DNA from: Arcuatula senhousia
Taxonomy: Eukaryota; Mollusca; Bivalvia; Mytilida; Mytilidae
NCBI GenBank assembly: GCA_963971305.1
Contig: CAXARO010000170.1
Coordinates: 1 to 64,000 of the forward strand
Direction of reading: 5' to 3'
Length of the DNA stretch: 64,000 nucleotides
Shown here: piece by piece, positions 11,530-22,881 of the stretch
How positions within the stretch are numbered: position 1 is the first letter of the stretch
Layout: each line of letters begins with the position of its first letter
Notes under the pieces: model-generated
What the model was told of the DNA's origin: nothing
What the model saw: only the letters and a program-made list of their open reading frames with translations
The model's database searches: none
Position numbers and translations under genes: made by a program

Positions 11530-11985
11530 CCTTTTGTTTGTTCTTGTTTTTTGTCTTAGGTTCTTTCTAGTAGAATTGGACTTTGATCGATTTGATTTTT
11601 ATTGTGTGTTTAGTTTTTGTACTTTGTCTAGGAATATTGATAGGGGGAAGGTTGGGCCCAAAAAACTAGTTTAACCCCGCCACATATTACATGTGCCTGT
11701 CCTAAGCCAGGAATCTTTGACAAAGCTTTCGTTTGTACTTGTCTTTTTGATGTTTTCTGTTCCCTGTTTAAGAAGGGGGTCTATCTGTGACTATTTCATG
11801 GCTGGATTTGAATTATATGCATCTTATTTAGACCATGGGCCAATTGCAGAACCGTGAGCAGTGCCAAATGGCCTCGTTGAAGGCTGCTGGCAGTTGTCCA
11901 TTGTGTTTTTTCTGAATTGCCGTTTAATTGTGGGCTGTGTCGTGTACACTTATTCCACATCTCTTTATTTTCTATTTAACAGTCC
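11530..11985 (+). repeat. Dispersed repeat of 'GGGGGAAGGTTGG' type, copy 1
   Basis: Shares 'GGGGGAAGGTTGG', 'AACTAGTTTAACCCCGCCAC', 'ATGTGCCTGTCCTAA' and 'CACTTATTCCACATCTC' with 36990-37490, and the 3' part with 36334-36528. From memory this family is abundant in mussel genomes and transcript UTRs. I did not see intact coding or clear termini. Confidence 0.75.
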
Positions 11986-13064
11986 TAAATGGAAAATGCT
12001 CAAAAAAACTTTAGGGTAGAGGGGTAAAAATTTGGTATGGTCGGGTGACAGTAAACTCACCTACTTTTTTTTTGGCCTTAACAGTAGTGATTCCCAGATA
12101 CTCCCAAGAGTATTTTTTACAGTGTCATGTGACTTTGCAGAAGTCATGTGGTCTCTACACTTATGGGCATCAAAATTTCATTTCACTTTTTTCTACCTTT
12201 TTGTTCGAATTATATAAACAGTCCAAATATTTTTTTTAATTGCTTTTAAGTTATCTGAACTGGTCTTGAACAGTAAAATCGTTGTACTACAGGTTTTCAT
12301 TTATTTTATTTTTTTTATACTGTGTCCTTCTGCGACAGGCAAGACAAATGCAAGACATGTCTCTGTGTTAACAGTTTATCACCAGATTTCGGAGAATGTA
12401 AAAACAGGTTAAAGTACAGTGAATGATAGGTTTCATGTTTCCACAGGGGTTGCTTTGGACTCATTTGTCATCCTGCATCACAGAACTTTTTCAAATAGTT
12501 ACTACATGTTGTAGTAAAAAAATGTTGTATAAACCCTTTTCTCAGCAACTACATTTGTATGTACATGTAACTCAGAGGCTTCAGACTTTACAGAAGTCCT
12601 TATCCATAGTACCATACAGTGTATTGTAAAACCATTTTATGCTGTTACACAATCTAATTCCTGTTTAACAAAAAGCTTAGAAATATTTCCCAAAGTAACT
12701 GATGGTAAAAAATTGTAACATTCTCAGCAAATACATAGTGCAGAAGCATGAAACTTAAAAAAGTCTTTGTATTATAGAACTATATGCAGTTGAAAGGAAT
12801 TGATGCTGCTGCACCATCTACTTTAATGTTTTTTTGTTTTACAAAAAAATAATGGCAGTCGACATAGTGATATATCCATGGATGATTCCATTTCTAGAGT
12901 ATAAAAAATTACTGATAGTAGGGTTTAGAAATATTGTATGCAGCCTTAAGGGGGGGGCTTTATGGTGGGATCTGTTTTTCGGTATGTGGATGTCTACATT
13001 TTGTACTACCTTTTTAAGAAAAGTCAGTTCCTCGTGTCTTTGAACAATTTTATTCATGTTACAG
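11986..13064. other. Unassigned sequence
   Basis: Short overlapping ORFs on both strands near 12032-13057 have no recognisable domain and look random. Confidence 0.45.
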
Positions 13065-13146
13065 CGGTGCAGAGTTGCTCTTCACGATATAATGTCATGA
13101 ACGTTTTATGGGTTGATGAAAGGAAGCAAGAAACAGAATGCTTTAG
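13065..13146 (+). CDS. Possible internal exon (weak)
   Basis: A block of 82 nt lies between 'TTCATGTTACAG' (acceptor-like) and 'GTATGTATA' (good donor). One frame is open and reads VQSCSSRYNVMNVLWVDERK and onward, with phase 1 at entry and phase 2 at exit. The phase does not match the small exons that follow. I do not recognise the peptide, and one open frame over 82 nt is weak evidence. Confidence 0.2.
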
Positions 13147-13799
13147 GTATGTATATTACATGTATTAAGACTTATTTGTTGCTTCAAAATACATTAAAGT
13201 ATATACAAAGGGTTGCATTAGTCAGAAAACAGGAAATAATGACCTGGAAAGAGGAGGCACAGTACAACTCATCATGCTTAAGTTGAAATCAATCCCTTTA
13301 GTAGAAGACAAGAAATCTGTTATGAAAAATGTTCCATATTTGACCCTTAAAAAGCCTAAGGTAAAAAAAGGTCATTGCAGGAATTATTGATTTCTTTGGC
13401 AAAGCGTCACTTTTGACACAGAAATTGCTGAAACAGGATTATGTTGCTCCACCTTTGCTGTCTTCACTCGAGCAATTTAATGGTAGCCACAGTCCTCTCG
13501 TAGACAAATTTGGGATTTCTATCTCTCAAATGAGTGCAGATGCTTGTCATATGAATTTGTTTTTGTCTTCCTTTACCAGATTTTAGACACTGAATTGGAA
13601 AGTAGCAACACAACAAGTATGATATAGCAGGTAGGAACGGCTTACTCTTTCGGAGCACCTGAGTTCACTCTTGTTACGACTTGATAACGTTGTTGATTTC
13701 TGTTTGGTTGATTTTGTGTTTCTTCGTGTTTGCTGGTTTCGTCGTTGCCCATTTTTGACTTTTGACACTCAAATGCTCCATGGGTGCCTGTTTGCTTCT
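13147..13799. other. Unassigned sequence
   Basis: No gene seen. The stretch ending at about 13818 ('AAGAAAATCGACAAGGTTTG') resembles the end of a small exon of the next array, so decayed units may begin here. Confidence 0.4.
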
Positions 13800-14182
13800 T
13801 TTAAGAAAATCGACAAGGTTTGATAACAAACACTATAGAGGTTTCAGTTTTTACAACACTCGGGTGACACTTTTATTATATCCTTATGGGTGTAAAAACA
13901 AATTTGACATTAAAAAAGAATGTAAAAGCATGTTTTGGTAACTTTTTATCAAACACAGTTCAAAAGATCTCCTTACGAACAGAATTTTATTCTTTGTCTT
14001 ACATTTAGATTTTCAATGCAATTAAATGAAATTTTTAACATTAAAAGTATAGGAAATGGTTTGGTGTTTTAAAATCTTAGTCAATGAAGAGGATTAGTCA
14101 AATAAGAATAAATCAATGAAGTGGAATCTACTGTACAAGCATTTATCACAATCATGACAATCTATATGTACTCTTGTTGTAG

Positions 14183-14218
14183 ATGAAGTAGGCAATGCTG
14201 ACCCATGCATAGATCAAA
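14183..14218 (+). CDS. Small exon 1 of the array (36 nt, phase 1-1)
   Basis: It begins after 'CTTGTTGTAG' and ends before the donor GTAAAT. In phase it encodes EVGNADPCIDQ. It is shorter than later A exons because a donor arises 12 nt earlier. Confidence 0.4.
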
Positions 14219-14277
14219 GTAAATGGTTCATTTTGTAATAGTGTTTGTGTCTTAATCTATATGTCTTCTTCTTGTAG

Positions 14278-14340
14278 ATGGAACTGTAAATGTTGACTGT
14301 ACCATAGATACAGACTGGGGTCATAACAAACATCAAACAG
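14278..14340 (+). CDS. Small exon 2 of the array (63 nt, phase 1-1)
   Basis: C-type block between 'CTTCTTGTAG' and 'GTTTGTTC'. Its open phase reads GTVNVDCTIDTDWGHNKHQT. It is the longest C-type block and keeps frame. Confidence 0.4.
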
Positions 14341-14717
14341 GTTTGTTCAAATATTCATTACTCATAATTTTCATTAAAAAATCTAGTCTCCAGTTATTCT
14401 ACAGTCTTGTCTTACTTCCATTAACCATACAACTGTACTATGTTGTAAACATTTTTAAAAACAGTGTAATCAGTCAAGGTGGTTAATATATTTTTGCAAT
14501 GCAAAATATTAAATGATATTCCCATTATTATATTGTTTTGGTGTAACTATCAATTTCAACTTGTCTAAGCAATACTTGTATGTGTAAGATAGTTTGACCC
14601 TTTTATGTCCTCTTTGAACAATTTCAATCATATATATGTGTGTCCCCGTTTGACACCCCTGAATTGGTTCTTGGTTACACATGCATTTACCACCATCTAT
14701 ATGTACTTTTGTTGTAG

Positions 14718-14769
14718 ATGAAGCAGGAAATGCTGACCCATGCATCCATAAATCAAGAAAATCAACAAG
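14718..14769 (+). pseudogene. Small exon 3 of the array (52 nt, frame-breaking)
   Basis: A-type block with a 4-nt insertion (GCAT repeated) relative to the 48-nt form. Splice signals remain but inclusion would shift the frame. Confidence 0.4.
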
Positions 14770-15044
14770 GTTTGTTTTGATATGCTTTCATGTGTATGCT
14801 ACAATGGAGCCCAGCAAAATTTTTGATCAATTTTAACCTGTATGGGTTTGAGTTACAATAAATTTGTATTAAAGTTCAAAAAGTAATTGTAAACTGTTCC
14901 CAATTTTGTAATATTTAAGTTTTATACAAATGAGTCATCCCCATTTAAACTTTTTGGTTCATGTGTGTGTCCCAATTTGGAACCATTACAAAAGTTATTG
15001 GTAATAGTGTTTTTGTCTTATCTATATATGTCTTCTTCTTGTAG

Positions 15045-15103
15045 ATGGAGCTATAAATGTTGACTGTACCATATACATACAAACAATAAGGAACATCAAA
15101 CAG
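15045..15103 (+). pseudogene. Small exon 4 of the array (59 nt, frame-breaking C type)
   Basis: C-type block. Relative to the 57-nt form it carries a 2-nt insertion within 'ACCATATACATACA'. Splice signals are intact. Inclusion would bring stop codons into frame in the next block. Confidence 0.4.
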
Positions 15104-15732
15104 GTTTGTTCAAATATTCATTACTCATAATTTTCATTAAAAAATCTGGTCTCCAGTTATTATACAGTCTTGTCTTACATCCATTAAAGTGTAAGTTCCC
15201 AATTTTTTCAAAATTTGTACATTGAAAGACTATCATATAAAAATAACTTTGGTGAAATTCCTAGCGCTCAAATATGCATAGTTAGGATAAAATTGGCTTT
15301 TGAAAGTAAAAAAAATCTATCCATGGAGGGTCACGTGATTTGTACTAGATGGCGCTGCTCAAAGTCTTAATGTTGCATCCTATACCCTTGTGGTATTTAC
15401 TGATGTGTACCACAACGGACAATTTGAAATAATTATAATTAAGTCAGGAATGATAAAATAACAGTCAGTCTAATGATTGATTGCAAGACGTTTAAAATGG
15501 TACCAATCGTTAAGTTCAGAATTAATTCGTAGATAAATATAGAATTTTTAAAGTTTTTTTTGATTGGCCCTACAGACATTTTCGGAAAATATATATTTAA
15601 ATTTTCAGTAATATGTAGAATTGCCCTATACTATTTCTTTTATACATTCTGTTTAAAATTCATGTTTCCCTGACACCCTACTGGGATTCATGCATGATTC
15701 GTTTGAAGTGATATTATGATCATTAGTCCTTC

Positions 15733-15905
15733 CGTGCAAACCATCGCACCACAGGGGCTTACTTATCGTTTTCTGTGTATAAAACTTTATTCCCTTCTAC
15801 AAACCACTGGCACAACAGGGGTTCACCTGCCGTTTCCTGTGTATGTTTAATACCCCCGTGCAAACTATCGGCATCATAGGGGTTTAATATTGTTTCCTGT
15901 GTATT
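15733..15905 (+). repeat. Three degenerate 63-bp tandem units inside the TTAA element
   Basis: Units start near 15733, 15797 and 15857 with 'GTGCAAAC' or 'CTACAAAC', and share 'CACAGGGG' or a variant and 'TTTCCTGTGTAT'. A fortuitous minus-strand ORF runs through them. Confidence 0.7.
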
Positions 15906-16814
15906 AGAAGTTGAATTTACCTGGTTGGAATGGGTTCTAGAACACTCTCTTTTAACGAAAATTAACCCCTTTGGTCCGCCAGTGTCGTTTGAACATTGAA
16001 ATGCGAAAATCATTTATGTTAATAAAATACCCGTTCTAATTAAAAACATATAAAAACAAACTGTAGGAATCTTTTTTTTTGTCTTGCAAATAATTATGTA
16101 GTTAATTAATTGTTTTTCCAACAATTCAAAAGCGAAAAAAGTGGGAACTAAAACTCTTTAAACACATTTTTAATTTGGGTACTAGTATTACACAAACCAT
16201 GCACGATGTAGCACCACGCTTTGGCTGATTGAAAATTGTAAGAGAAAGTTAGTCAATGTAGTGAACAGGTGATATTGACACCTGCTGATTAATTATACTG
16301 TATACTGATTAAGAAATTATTTAAAGATGTGCCGGTCGAAATTCTTAAAATCGAGCTGTGGTGGGTGTGTCTAAAGCGGGTTGAGTGCTGCAAGGAAATC
16401 TTTGATTGGAGGAGCACCTTAATTGATCTATGATATCTGTCAATTATACCTGTAATTAACCAACGGGGCATGGCAGATCGTCCATGGTTAATGATTGTAA
16501 AGGTTAATGATTATAATTGACACCTGTTTATTCATCAAGAACTGAATTTATTGTCTTAAATATTTGAAAAAGGATTGAAAACTAGGGCTACTGTGTCAAT
16601 AAATATTTCAGATTATTTACTATTTGGAATTATAATTAATTATTTTAAAACAATTTAAGGTTTAAGTAAACTATTTTCTTGCTATTTCAATAAAAAAAAA
16701 ACCGCGGGATTAAAAAAATTATCAATGCCAAATTATTCGTATTTCAAATCATTATTATGATCGACAACATCGGTCTTATGTTACAAATATCGTCAATTGG
16801 TTAATGTATTTGTC

Positions 16815-16842
16815 ATTGGAGATGTGACGTCACATCTCCAAT
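16815..16842. promoter_or_regulatory. 28-bp perfect palindrome centred on TGACGTCA
   Basis: The arms are 14 nt each with no spacer. The centre is the full cAMP-response-element octamer. It lies near the right end of the TTAA element. Binding by CREB/ATF proteins is inference. Confidence 0.5.
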
Positions 16843-17325
16843 TGAGCTATCCCATAATTCATCATTGTTCATAGCATGGATGCGCCCATATGGTCTTGTG
16901 TATTGGAATAAAATTACAAATATGTTTCTTAATATATCGTTTTCAATGCCCAAACCCGGCATGATGCCTACTCTCATTATAATAAATCAAATAAACTAAT
17001 AACTCAAAAATCGCGAACTTACACTTTAACCATTCAAATTTACAATGTTGTAAACATTTTAAAAAAGCAGTGATATCAGTCAAAGTGGTTAATATATTTT
17101 TGCAATGCAAAATATTAAATGATATTCCCATGATAATATTGTTTTGGTGTAACTATCAATTTCAACTTGTTCTATATACCTAAGCAATACATGCATAATG
17201 TAGTTTGACCCTATTATGTCCTCATTTGAACAATTTCATTCATATGTGTGTCCCCATTTGACACCCCTGAAATGGTTCTTGGTTACACATGCATTTGTCA
17301 TAATCTATATGTACTTTTGTTGTAG

Positions 17326-17373
17326 ATGAAGCAGGAAATGGTGACCCATCCATAGATCAAGAAAATCAACAAG
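17326..17373 (+). CDS. Small exon 5 of the array (48 nt, A type, phase 1-1)
   Basis: Between 'TTTGTTGTAG' and 'GTTTGTTC'. Its open phase reads EAGNGDPSIDQENQQ. The other two phases contain stops. Confidence 0.45.
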
Positions 17374-17705
17374 GTTTGTTCTAATATGCTATCATGTGTA
17401 TGCCACAATGGAGCCCAGGAAAATATTTTCAATTCCAAAATATCAGCAGATTTGATAACAAACACAAAAGGGGATTCTGTTTATAACAAAAATGTGTATG
17501 AAAGTTCAGAAAATAATTGTGAACTGTTCCCAATATTGTAGTATTTAAGTTTTATGCAAATGATGTCTGCTCTGTACATATAAATGAACAATGTATGTCC
17601 CCATTTAAACTTTTTCATTCATGTTTGTGTGTCCCCATTTGACACCCCTGAAATGGTGACGGTAATACATAAATTTGTCACAATCTATATGTACTTTTGT
17701 TGTAG

Positions 17706-17753
17706 ATGACACAGGAAATGCTGACCCATCCATAGATCAAGAAAATCAACAAG
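17706..17753 (+). CDS. Small exon 6 of the array (48 nt, B type, phase 1-1)
   Basis: Same splice signals. Its open phase reads DTGNADPSIDQENQQ. Confidence 0.45.
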
Positions 17754-18096
17754 GTTTGTTCTTATATGCTATCATTTGTATGCCACAATGAAGACCAGCA
17801 AAATGTTTGAATAATTTAAAAATATTAGAAGTTTTGAAAAGAAACCCTGTATTGGTTTGAGTTACAATAAATTTGTATTAAAGTTCAGAAAATAATTGTA
17901 AACTGTTCCCAATTTTGTAATATTTTAGTTTTATGCAAATGAGTCATCCCCAATGATGTCTGCTCCTTGTATACAAATGTACAATGTATGTCCCCATTTA
18001 AACTTTTTCGTTCATGTGTGTGTCCCAATTTGGAACCATTACAAAAGTTATTGCTAATAGTGTTTGTGTCTTAATCTATATGTCTTCTTCTTGTAG

Positions 18097-18155
18097 ATGG
18101 AGCTATAAATGTTGACTGTACCATATACATACAAACAATAAGGAACATCAAACAG
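18097..18155 (+). pseudogene. Small exon 7 of the array (59 nt, frame-breaking C type)
   Basis: Identical length and 2-nt insertion to the block at 15045. Open itself (GAINVDCTI...), but it exits in phase 0. Confidence 0.4.
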
Positions 18156-18533
18156 GTTTGTTCAAATATTCATTACTCATAATTTTCATTAAAAAATCTG
18201 GTCTCCAGTTATTATACAGTCTTGTCTTACATCCATTAACCATACAACTCTATTATGTTGTAAACATTTTAAAAAACAGTGATATCAGTCAAAGTGGTTA
18301 ATATATTTTTGCAATGCAAAATATTGATGATATTCCCATGATAATATTGTTTTGGTGTAACTATCAATTTCAACTTGTTCTATATACCTAAGCAATACAT
18401 GCATAATGTAGTTTGACCCTATTATGTCCTCATTTGAACAATTTCAATCATATGTGTGTCCCCGTTTGACACCCCTGGAATGGTTCTTGGTTACACATGC
18501 ATTTGTCATAATCTATATGTACTTTTGTTGTAG

Positions 18534-18581
18534 ATGAAGCAGGAAATGGTGACCCATCCATAGATCAAGAAAATCAACAAG
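18534..18581 (+). CDS. Small exon 8 of the array (48 nt, A type)
   Basis: EAGNGDPSIDQENQQ, phase 1-1, with the same acceptor and donor as the unit 1208 bp upstream. Confidence 0.45.
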
Positions 18582-18917
18582 GTTTGTTCTAATATGCTAT
18601 CATGTGTATGCTACAATGAAGACCAGCAAAATGTTTGAATAATTTAAAAAATATCAGCAGATTTGATAACAAACACTAAAGGGGATTCTGTTTATAACAA
18701 AAATGTGTATGAAAGTTCAGAAAATAATTGTGAACTGTTCCAAATATTGTAGTATTTAAGTTTTATGCAAATGATGTCTGCTCTTTACATATAAATTTAC
18801 AATGTATGTCCCCATTTAAACTTTTTCATTCATGTTTGTGTGTCCCCATTTGACACCCCTGAAATGGTGTTTGGTAATACATAAATTTGTCACAATCTAT
18901 ATGTACTTTTGTTGTAG

Positions 18918-18965
18918 ATGACACAGGAAATGCTGACCCATCCATAGATCAAGAAAATCAACAAG
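18918..18965 (+). CDS. Small exon 9 of the array (48 nt, B type)
   Basis: DTGNADPSIDQENQQ, phase 1-1. Confidence 0.45.
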
Positions 18966-19308
18966 GTTTGTTCTTATATGCTATCATTTGTATGCCACAA
19001 TGAAGACCAGCAAAATGTTTGAATAATTTAAAAATATCAGCAGTTTTGAAAAGAAACCCTGTATGGGTTTGAGTTACAATAAATTTGTATTAAAGTTCAG
19101 AAAATAATTGTAAACTGTTCCCAATTTTGTAATATTTTAGTTTTATGCAAATGAGTCATCCCCAATGATGTCTGCTCCTTGTATACAAATGTACAATGTA
19201 TGTCCCCATTTAAACTTTTTCGTTCATGTGTGTGTCCCAATTTGGAACCATTACAAAAGTTATTGGTAATAGTGTTTGTGTCTTAATCTATATGTCTTCT
19301 TCTTGTAG

Positions 19309-19367
19309 ATGGAGCTATAAATGTTGACTGTACCATATACATACATACAATAAGGAACATCAAACAG
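19309..19367 (+). pseudogene. Small exon 10 of the array (59 nt, frame-breaking C type)
   Basis: Third copy of the 59-nt form. One base differs from the others in 'ACATACATAC'. Confidence 0.4.
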
Positions 19368-19746
19368 GTTTGTTCAAATATTCATTACTCATAATTTTCA
19401 TTAAAAAATCTGGTCTCCAGTTATTATACAGTCTTGTCTTACATCCATTAACCATTCAAATTTATTATGTTGTAAACATTTTAAAAAACAGTGTACTCAG
19501 TCAAAGTGGTTAATATATTTTTGCAATGCAAAATATTAAATGATATTCCCATGATAATATTGTTTTGGTGTAACTATCAATTTCAACTTGTTCTATATAC
19601 CTAAGCAATACATGCATAATGTAGTTTGACCCTATTATGTCCTCATTTGAACAATTTCAATCATATGTGTGTCCCCGTTTGACACCCCTGGAATGGTTCT
19701 TGGTTACACATGCATTTGTCATAATCTATATGTACTTTTGTTGTAG

Positions 19747-19794
19747 ATGAAGCAGGAAATGCTGACCCATCCATAGATCAAGAAAATCAACAAG
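19747..19794 (+). CDS. Small exon 11 of the array (48 nt, A type)
   Basis: EAGNADPSIDQENQQ, phase 1-1. Confidence 0.45.
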
Positions 19795-20129
19795 GTTTGT
19801 TCTAATATGCTATCATGTGTATGCTACAATGAAGACCAGCAAAATGTTTGAATAATTTAAAAATATCTGCAGATTTGATAACAAACACTAAAGGGGATTC
19901 TGTTTATAACAAAAATGTGTATGAAAGTTCAGAAAATAATTGTGAACTGTTCCCAACATTGTAGTATTTAAGTTTTATGCAAATGATGTCTGCTCTTTAC
20001 ATATTAATGTACAATGTATGTCCCCATTTAAACTTTTTCATTCATGTTTGTGTGTCCCCATTTGACACTCCTGAAATGGTGTTTGGTAATACATAAATTT
20101 GTCACAATCTATATGTACTTTTGTTGTAG

Positions 20130-20177
20130 ATGACACAGGAAATGCTGACCCATCCATAGATCAAGAAAATCAACAAG
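20130..20177 (+). CDS. Small exon 12 of the array (48 nt, B type)
   Basis: DTGNADPSIDQENQQ, phase 1-1. Confidence 0.45.
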
Positions 20178-20520
20178 GTTTGTTCTTATATGCTATCATT
20201 TGTATGCCACAATGAAGACCAGCAAAATGTTTGAATAATTTAGAAATATTAGCAGTTTTGAAAAGAAACCCTGTATGGGTTTGAGTTACAATAAATTTGT
20301 ATTAAAGTTCAGAAAATAATTGTAAACTGTTCCCAATTTTGTAATATTTTAGTTTTATGCAAATGAGTCATCCCCAATGATGTCTGCTCCTTGTATACAA
20401 ATGTACAATGTATGTCCCCATTTAAACTTTTTCGTTCATGTGTGTGTCCCAATTTGGAACCATTACAAAAGTTATTGGTAATAGTGTTTGTGTCTTAATC
20501 TATATGTCTTCTTCTTGTAG

Positions 20521-20577
20521 ATGGAGCTATAAATCATGACTGTACCATAGATAGAAACAATAAGGAACATCAAACAG
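20521..20577 (+). CDS. Small exon 13 of the array (57 nt, C type, in frame)
   Basis: It lacks the 2-nt insertion of its sister blocks and so keeps phase 1-1. It reads GAINHDCTIDRNNKEHQT. The shared 'TID' and the Q-rich end suggest that A, B and C blocks are homologous. Confidence 0.45.
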
Positions 20578-20907
20578 GTTTGTTCAAATATTCATTACTC
20601 ATAATTTTCATTAAAAAATCTGGTCTCCAGTTATTATACAGTCTTGTCTTGCATCCATTAACCATTCAAATTTATTATGTTGTAAACATTTTAAAAAACA
20701 GTGTAATCAGTCAAGGTGGTTAATATATTTTTGCAATGTAAAATATTAAATGATATTCCCAGGATTATATTGTTTTGGTGTAACTACCCCAGACATGGGT
20801 TGATCATCTTAGTAATGATTTGGTTTCACAGTTTGGTATTTTTGGTTTTACTGTTCTATGCTCTTCATAATCATATAGTGTTTGGCATTTTCAATATTTT
20901 TGGTAGA

Positions 20908-20951
20908 GCGCCTCTGATGAGTCTTGAATAGACGAAACGCACGTCAGGCGT
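20908..20951 (+). ncRNA. Hammerhead ribozyme motif B1
   Basis: Stem I GCGCCT/AGGCGT, core CTGATGA, stem II GTCT-TGAAT-AGAC, GAAA, stem III CGCACG, GTC. Only stem III departs from the self-complementary form (CGCGCG). Confidence 0.78.
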
Positions 20952-21273
20952 AGCAAAATTTATTGTCTGGAACTTTGTTGTCATTTGTATTTCGAACACA
21001 CGTTAAGGTTAGCACTGCTGGTGGAGTTTTAATTCCCCGAGGTTAGCCCGCTCCGGCACCAACACTTTTGTGTTGGAGAACACACCAAAGCTTTAAATTA
21101 CACATTTAAATTTCAAAATTCTCTAAACCCTAAGGTTCTTCCTACCCCAGACATAGGTTGATCATCTTAGTAATGATTTGGTTCCACAGTTTGGTATTTT
21201 TGGTTTAACTGTTCTATGCTCTTCATAATATGATAATCATAAAGTGTTTGGCATTTTCAATATTTTTGGTAGA

Positions 21274-21317
21274 GCGCCTTTGATGAGTCTTGAATAGACG
21301 AAACGCGCGTCAGGTGT
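21274..21317 (+). ncRNA. Hammerhead ribozyme motif B2 (core mutated)
   Basis: Stem II and stem III (CGCGCG) are intact, but the core reads TTGATGA instead of CTGATGA. C3 pairs with G8 in the active fold, so this copy should be inactive. Confidence 0.75.
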
Positions 21318-21505
21318 AGCAAAATTTATTGTCTGGAACTTTGTTGTCATTTGTATTTCAACTTGTTCTATATGTCTAAGCAATACATGCGTATTATGTC
21401 CTCATTTGAACATTTTCAATCATATGTGTGTCCACGTTTGTCACTCCTGAAATGGTTCTTGGTTACACATGCATTTGTCATAATCTATATGTACTTTTGT
21501 TGTAG

Positions 21506-21553
21506 ATGAAGCAGGAAATGGTGACCCATCCATAGATCAAGAAAATCAACAAG
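21506..21553 (+). CDS. Small exon 14 of the array (48 nt, A type)
   Basis: EAGNGDPSIDQENQQ, phase 1-1. It is the last block before the Harbinger-like insertion. Confidence 0.45.
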
Positions 21554-21656
21554 GTTTGTTCTAATATGCTATCATTTGTATGCCACAATGAAGCCCAGCA
21601 AAATGTTGGATCAGTTTTAACCTGTATGGGTTTGAGTTACAATAAATTTGTATTAA

Positions 21657-22881
21657 GGCCACGCCGAATTAATTACTTGTTCGTCGGACCGCCCGCATGT
21701 GAAATTGTTTCCTTTAGAAAAAAATATAAATTTCTTCCGCCCGCATTTACCGGAAATCCGCCCGCGTCCGGAGCCGGAAGTTATGTTCAAAATTTTTTTT
21801 ATCTCCGCGTTTGAAAAATATTTGTCTTTTGCAAAAGTAAACAACCAAAATATTGCCGATTTTCAACCATGTAATCTTATAAATTGTCTAATCGCTTGTT
21901 AGCTAAGTTTAGTGCTCCAATATTGGAGATACATTCAGGATAAAATACGTTAACCTTAAACGGTTGAAACTACGTTTCATTCCCCTCAACCAAAACACTC
22001 CGATGAAAACAATGAAATCTGTTGCCAAGTAAAAGTATTGTTACAAAATACGGCAATTGCATGTCAAATGGACGACTCTTACATTGATTTATTTAAAAAC
22101 ATTCATAACATTTAACGAATGCCATATACGGTGTATAGTATTATAGTCGACCCCTTTTAATGACAGATTCAAGGTATTTTTCCTCGGATGACCTCAGTTA
22201 TACATGTACATGTAAAAACAACATGGTTCAAATTGAAAACATTAAGGAAAATCCCTAACTTATGTGTAATATTAATGACACCATCTATGAACATCCAATT
22301 CACCATTGACCAAGGATTGTTTTGTAATATTTTTTTAATAAATATTTGTAAATTGTTTGTGTTTTTTTTTGTGAATAAAGATAGGAAGTTGTTTTTCTTT
22401 TTAATATTTTATCTTAAAATTATGCCTTGCCAGCAAGATTTTGGGACATAGTCATACTTGTTTGGTGTAATTGACTTTCTCTTGGTCTGCTTGTGGCTAT
22501 TGATAGTAAGCCAAGACAGCAACTCTTCAGAGAAAAAAAACAATTAAAGACAACTATTTCCTGCTTAAATAATATATTAATCAATTGGAAAAGCCATAAA
22601 CCACTGAGAACAAGCATTTGTTATACTTTAAATAGAAGTTTTTTACTATTTCACTTATTTTCTTCAAAAATAAAAATAATCGCTCGCTCGCCTCACTTTT
22701 ACATTAAAAACCAGGAAAAAAACTTTTTAAAAATATAAAAACAAGTCGCTCGCCTAAAAAAAAATCAGTCGCTCCTAAAAATCAGATTTTCAGAAAAAAA
22801 ATTAATAAAAATAATTTCGCTCGCTCGCTCCTTTTTTTAAAAGTCAAAATCCAAAGAACAAGAAATTAATTCTGTGTGGCC
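21657..22881. mobile_element. PIF/Harbinger-like element, non-autonomous (1225 bp)
   Basis: The array sequence 'TTTGTATTAAAGTTCA' is split with TAA duplicated at 21654-21656 and 22882-22884. Termini are inverted: GGCCACGCCGAATTAATTAC at the left and, read inward, GGCCACACAGAATTAATTTC at the right. A TWA target duplication and GG-starting termini fit PIF/Harbinger. The interior is AT-rich with scattered 'CGCTCGCTCG' and no transposase. Confidence 0.8.

Larger units (their letters stand above)
15188..17025. mobile_element. TTAA-flanked DNA transposon, non-autonomous (1838 bp)
   Basis: The array sequence 'CATCCATTAACCATTCAAAT', uninterrupted in neighbouring units such as 19440-19465, is split here exactly at TTAA. 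TTAA is duplicated at 15184-15187 and 17026-17029. Termini are inverted: the left end reads AGTGTAAGTTCCC and the right end, inward, AGTGTAAGTTCGC. A TTAA duplication points to piggyBac- or Kolobok-like transposition. No transposase ORF is visible, so it is probably mobilised in trans. It contains a 63-bp tandem repeat and a 28-bp palindrome. Confidence 0.82.
20787..21355 (+). mobile_element. Retrozyme-like tandem repeat inserted in the exon array (about 1.5 units)
   Basis: The array sequence stops at 'GGTGTAACTA' and resumes at 'TTTCAACTTGTTC', with about 4 nt of the expected target missing. The insert holds two hammerhead motifs 366 bp apart on the plus strand. It matches 2148-2941 in reverse complement, including the part 'CCCCGAGGTTAGCCCGCT'. 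It inserted after the array had formed. Confidence 0.78.
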
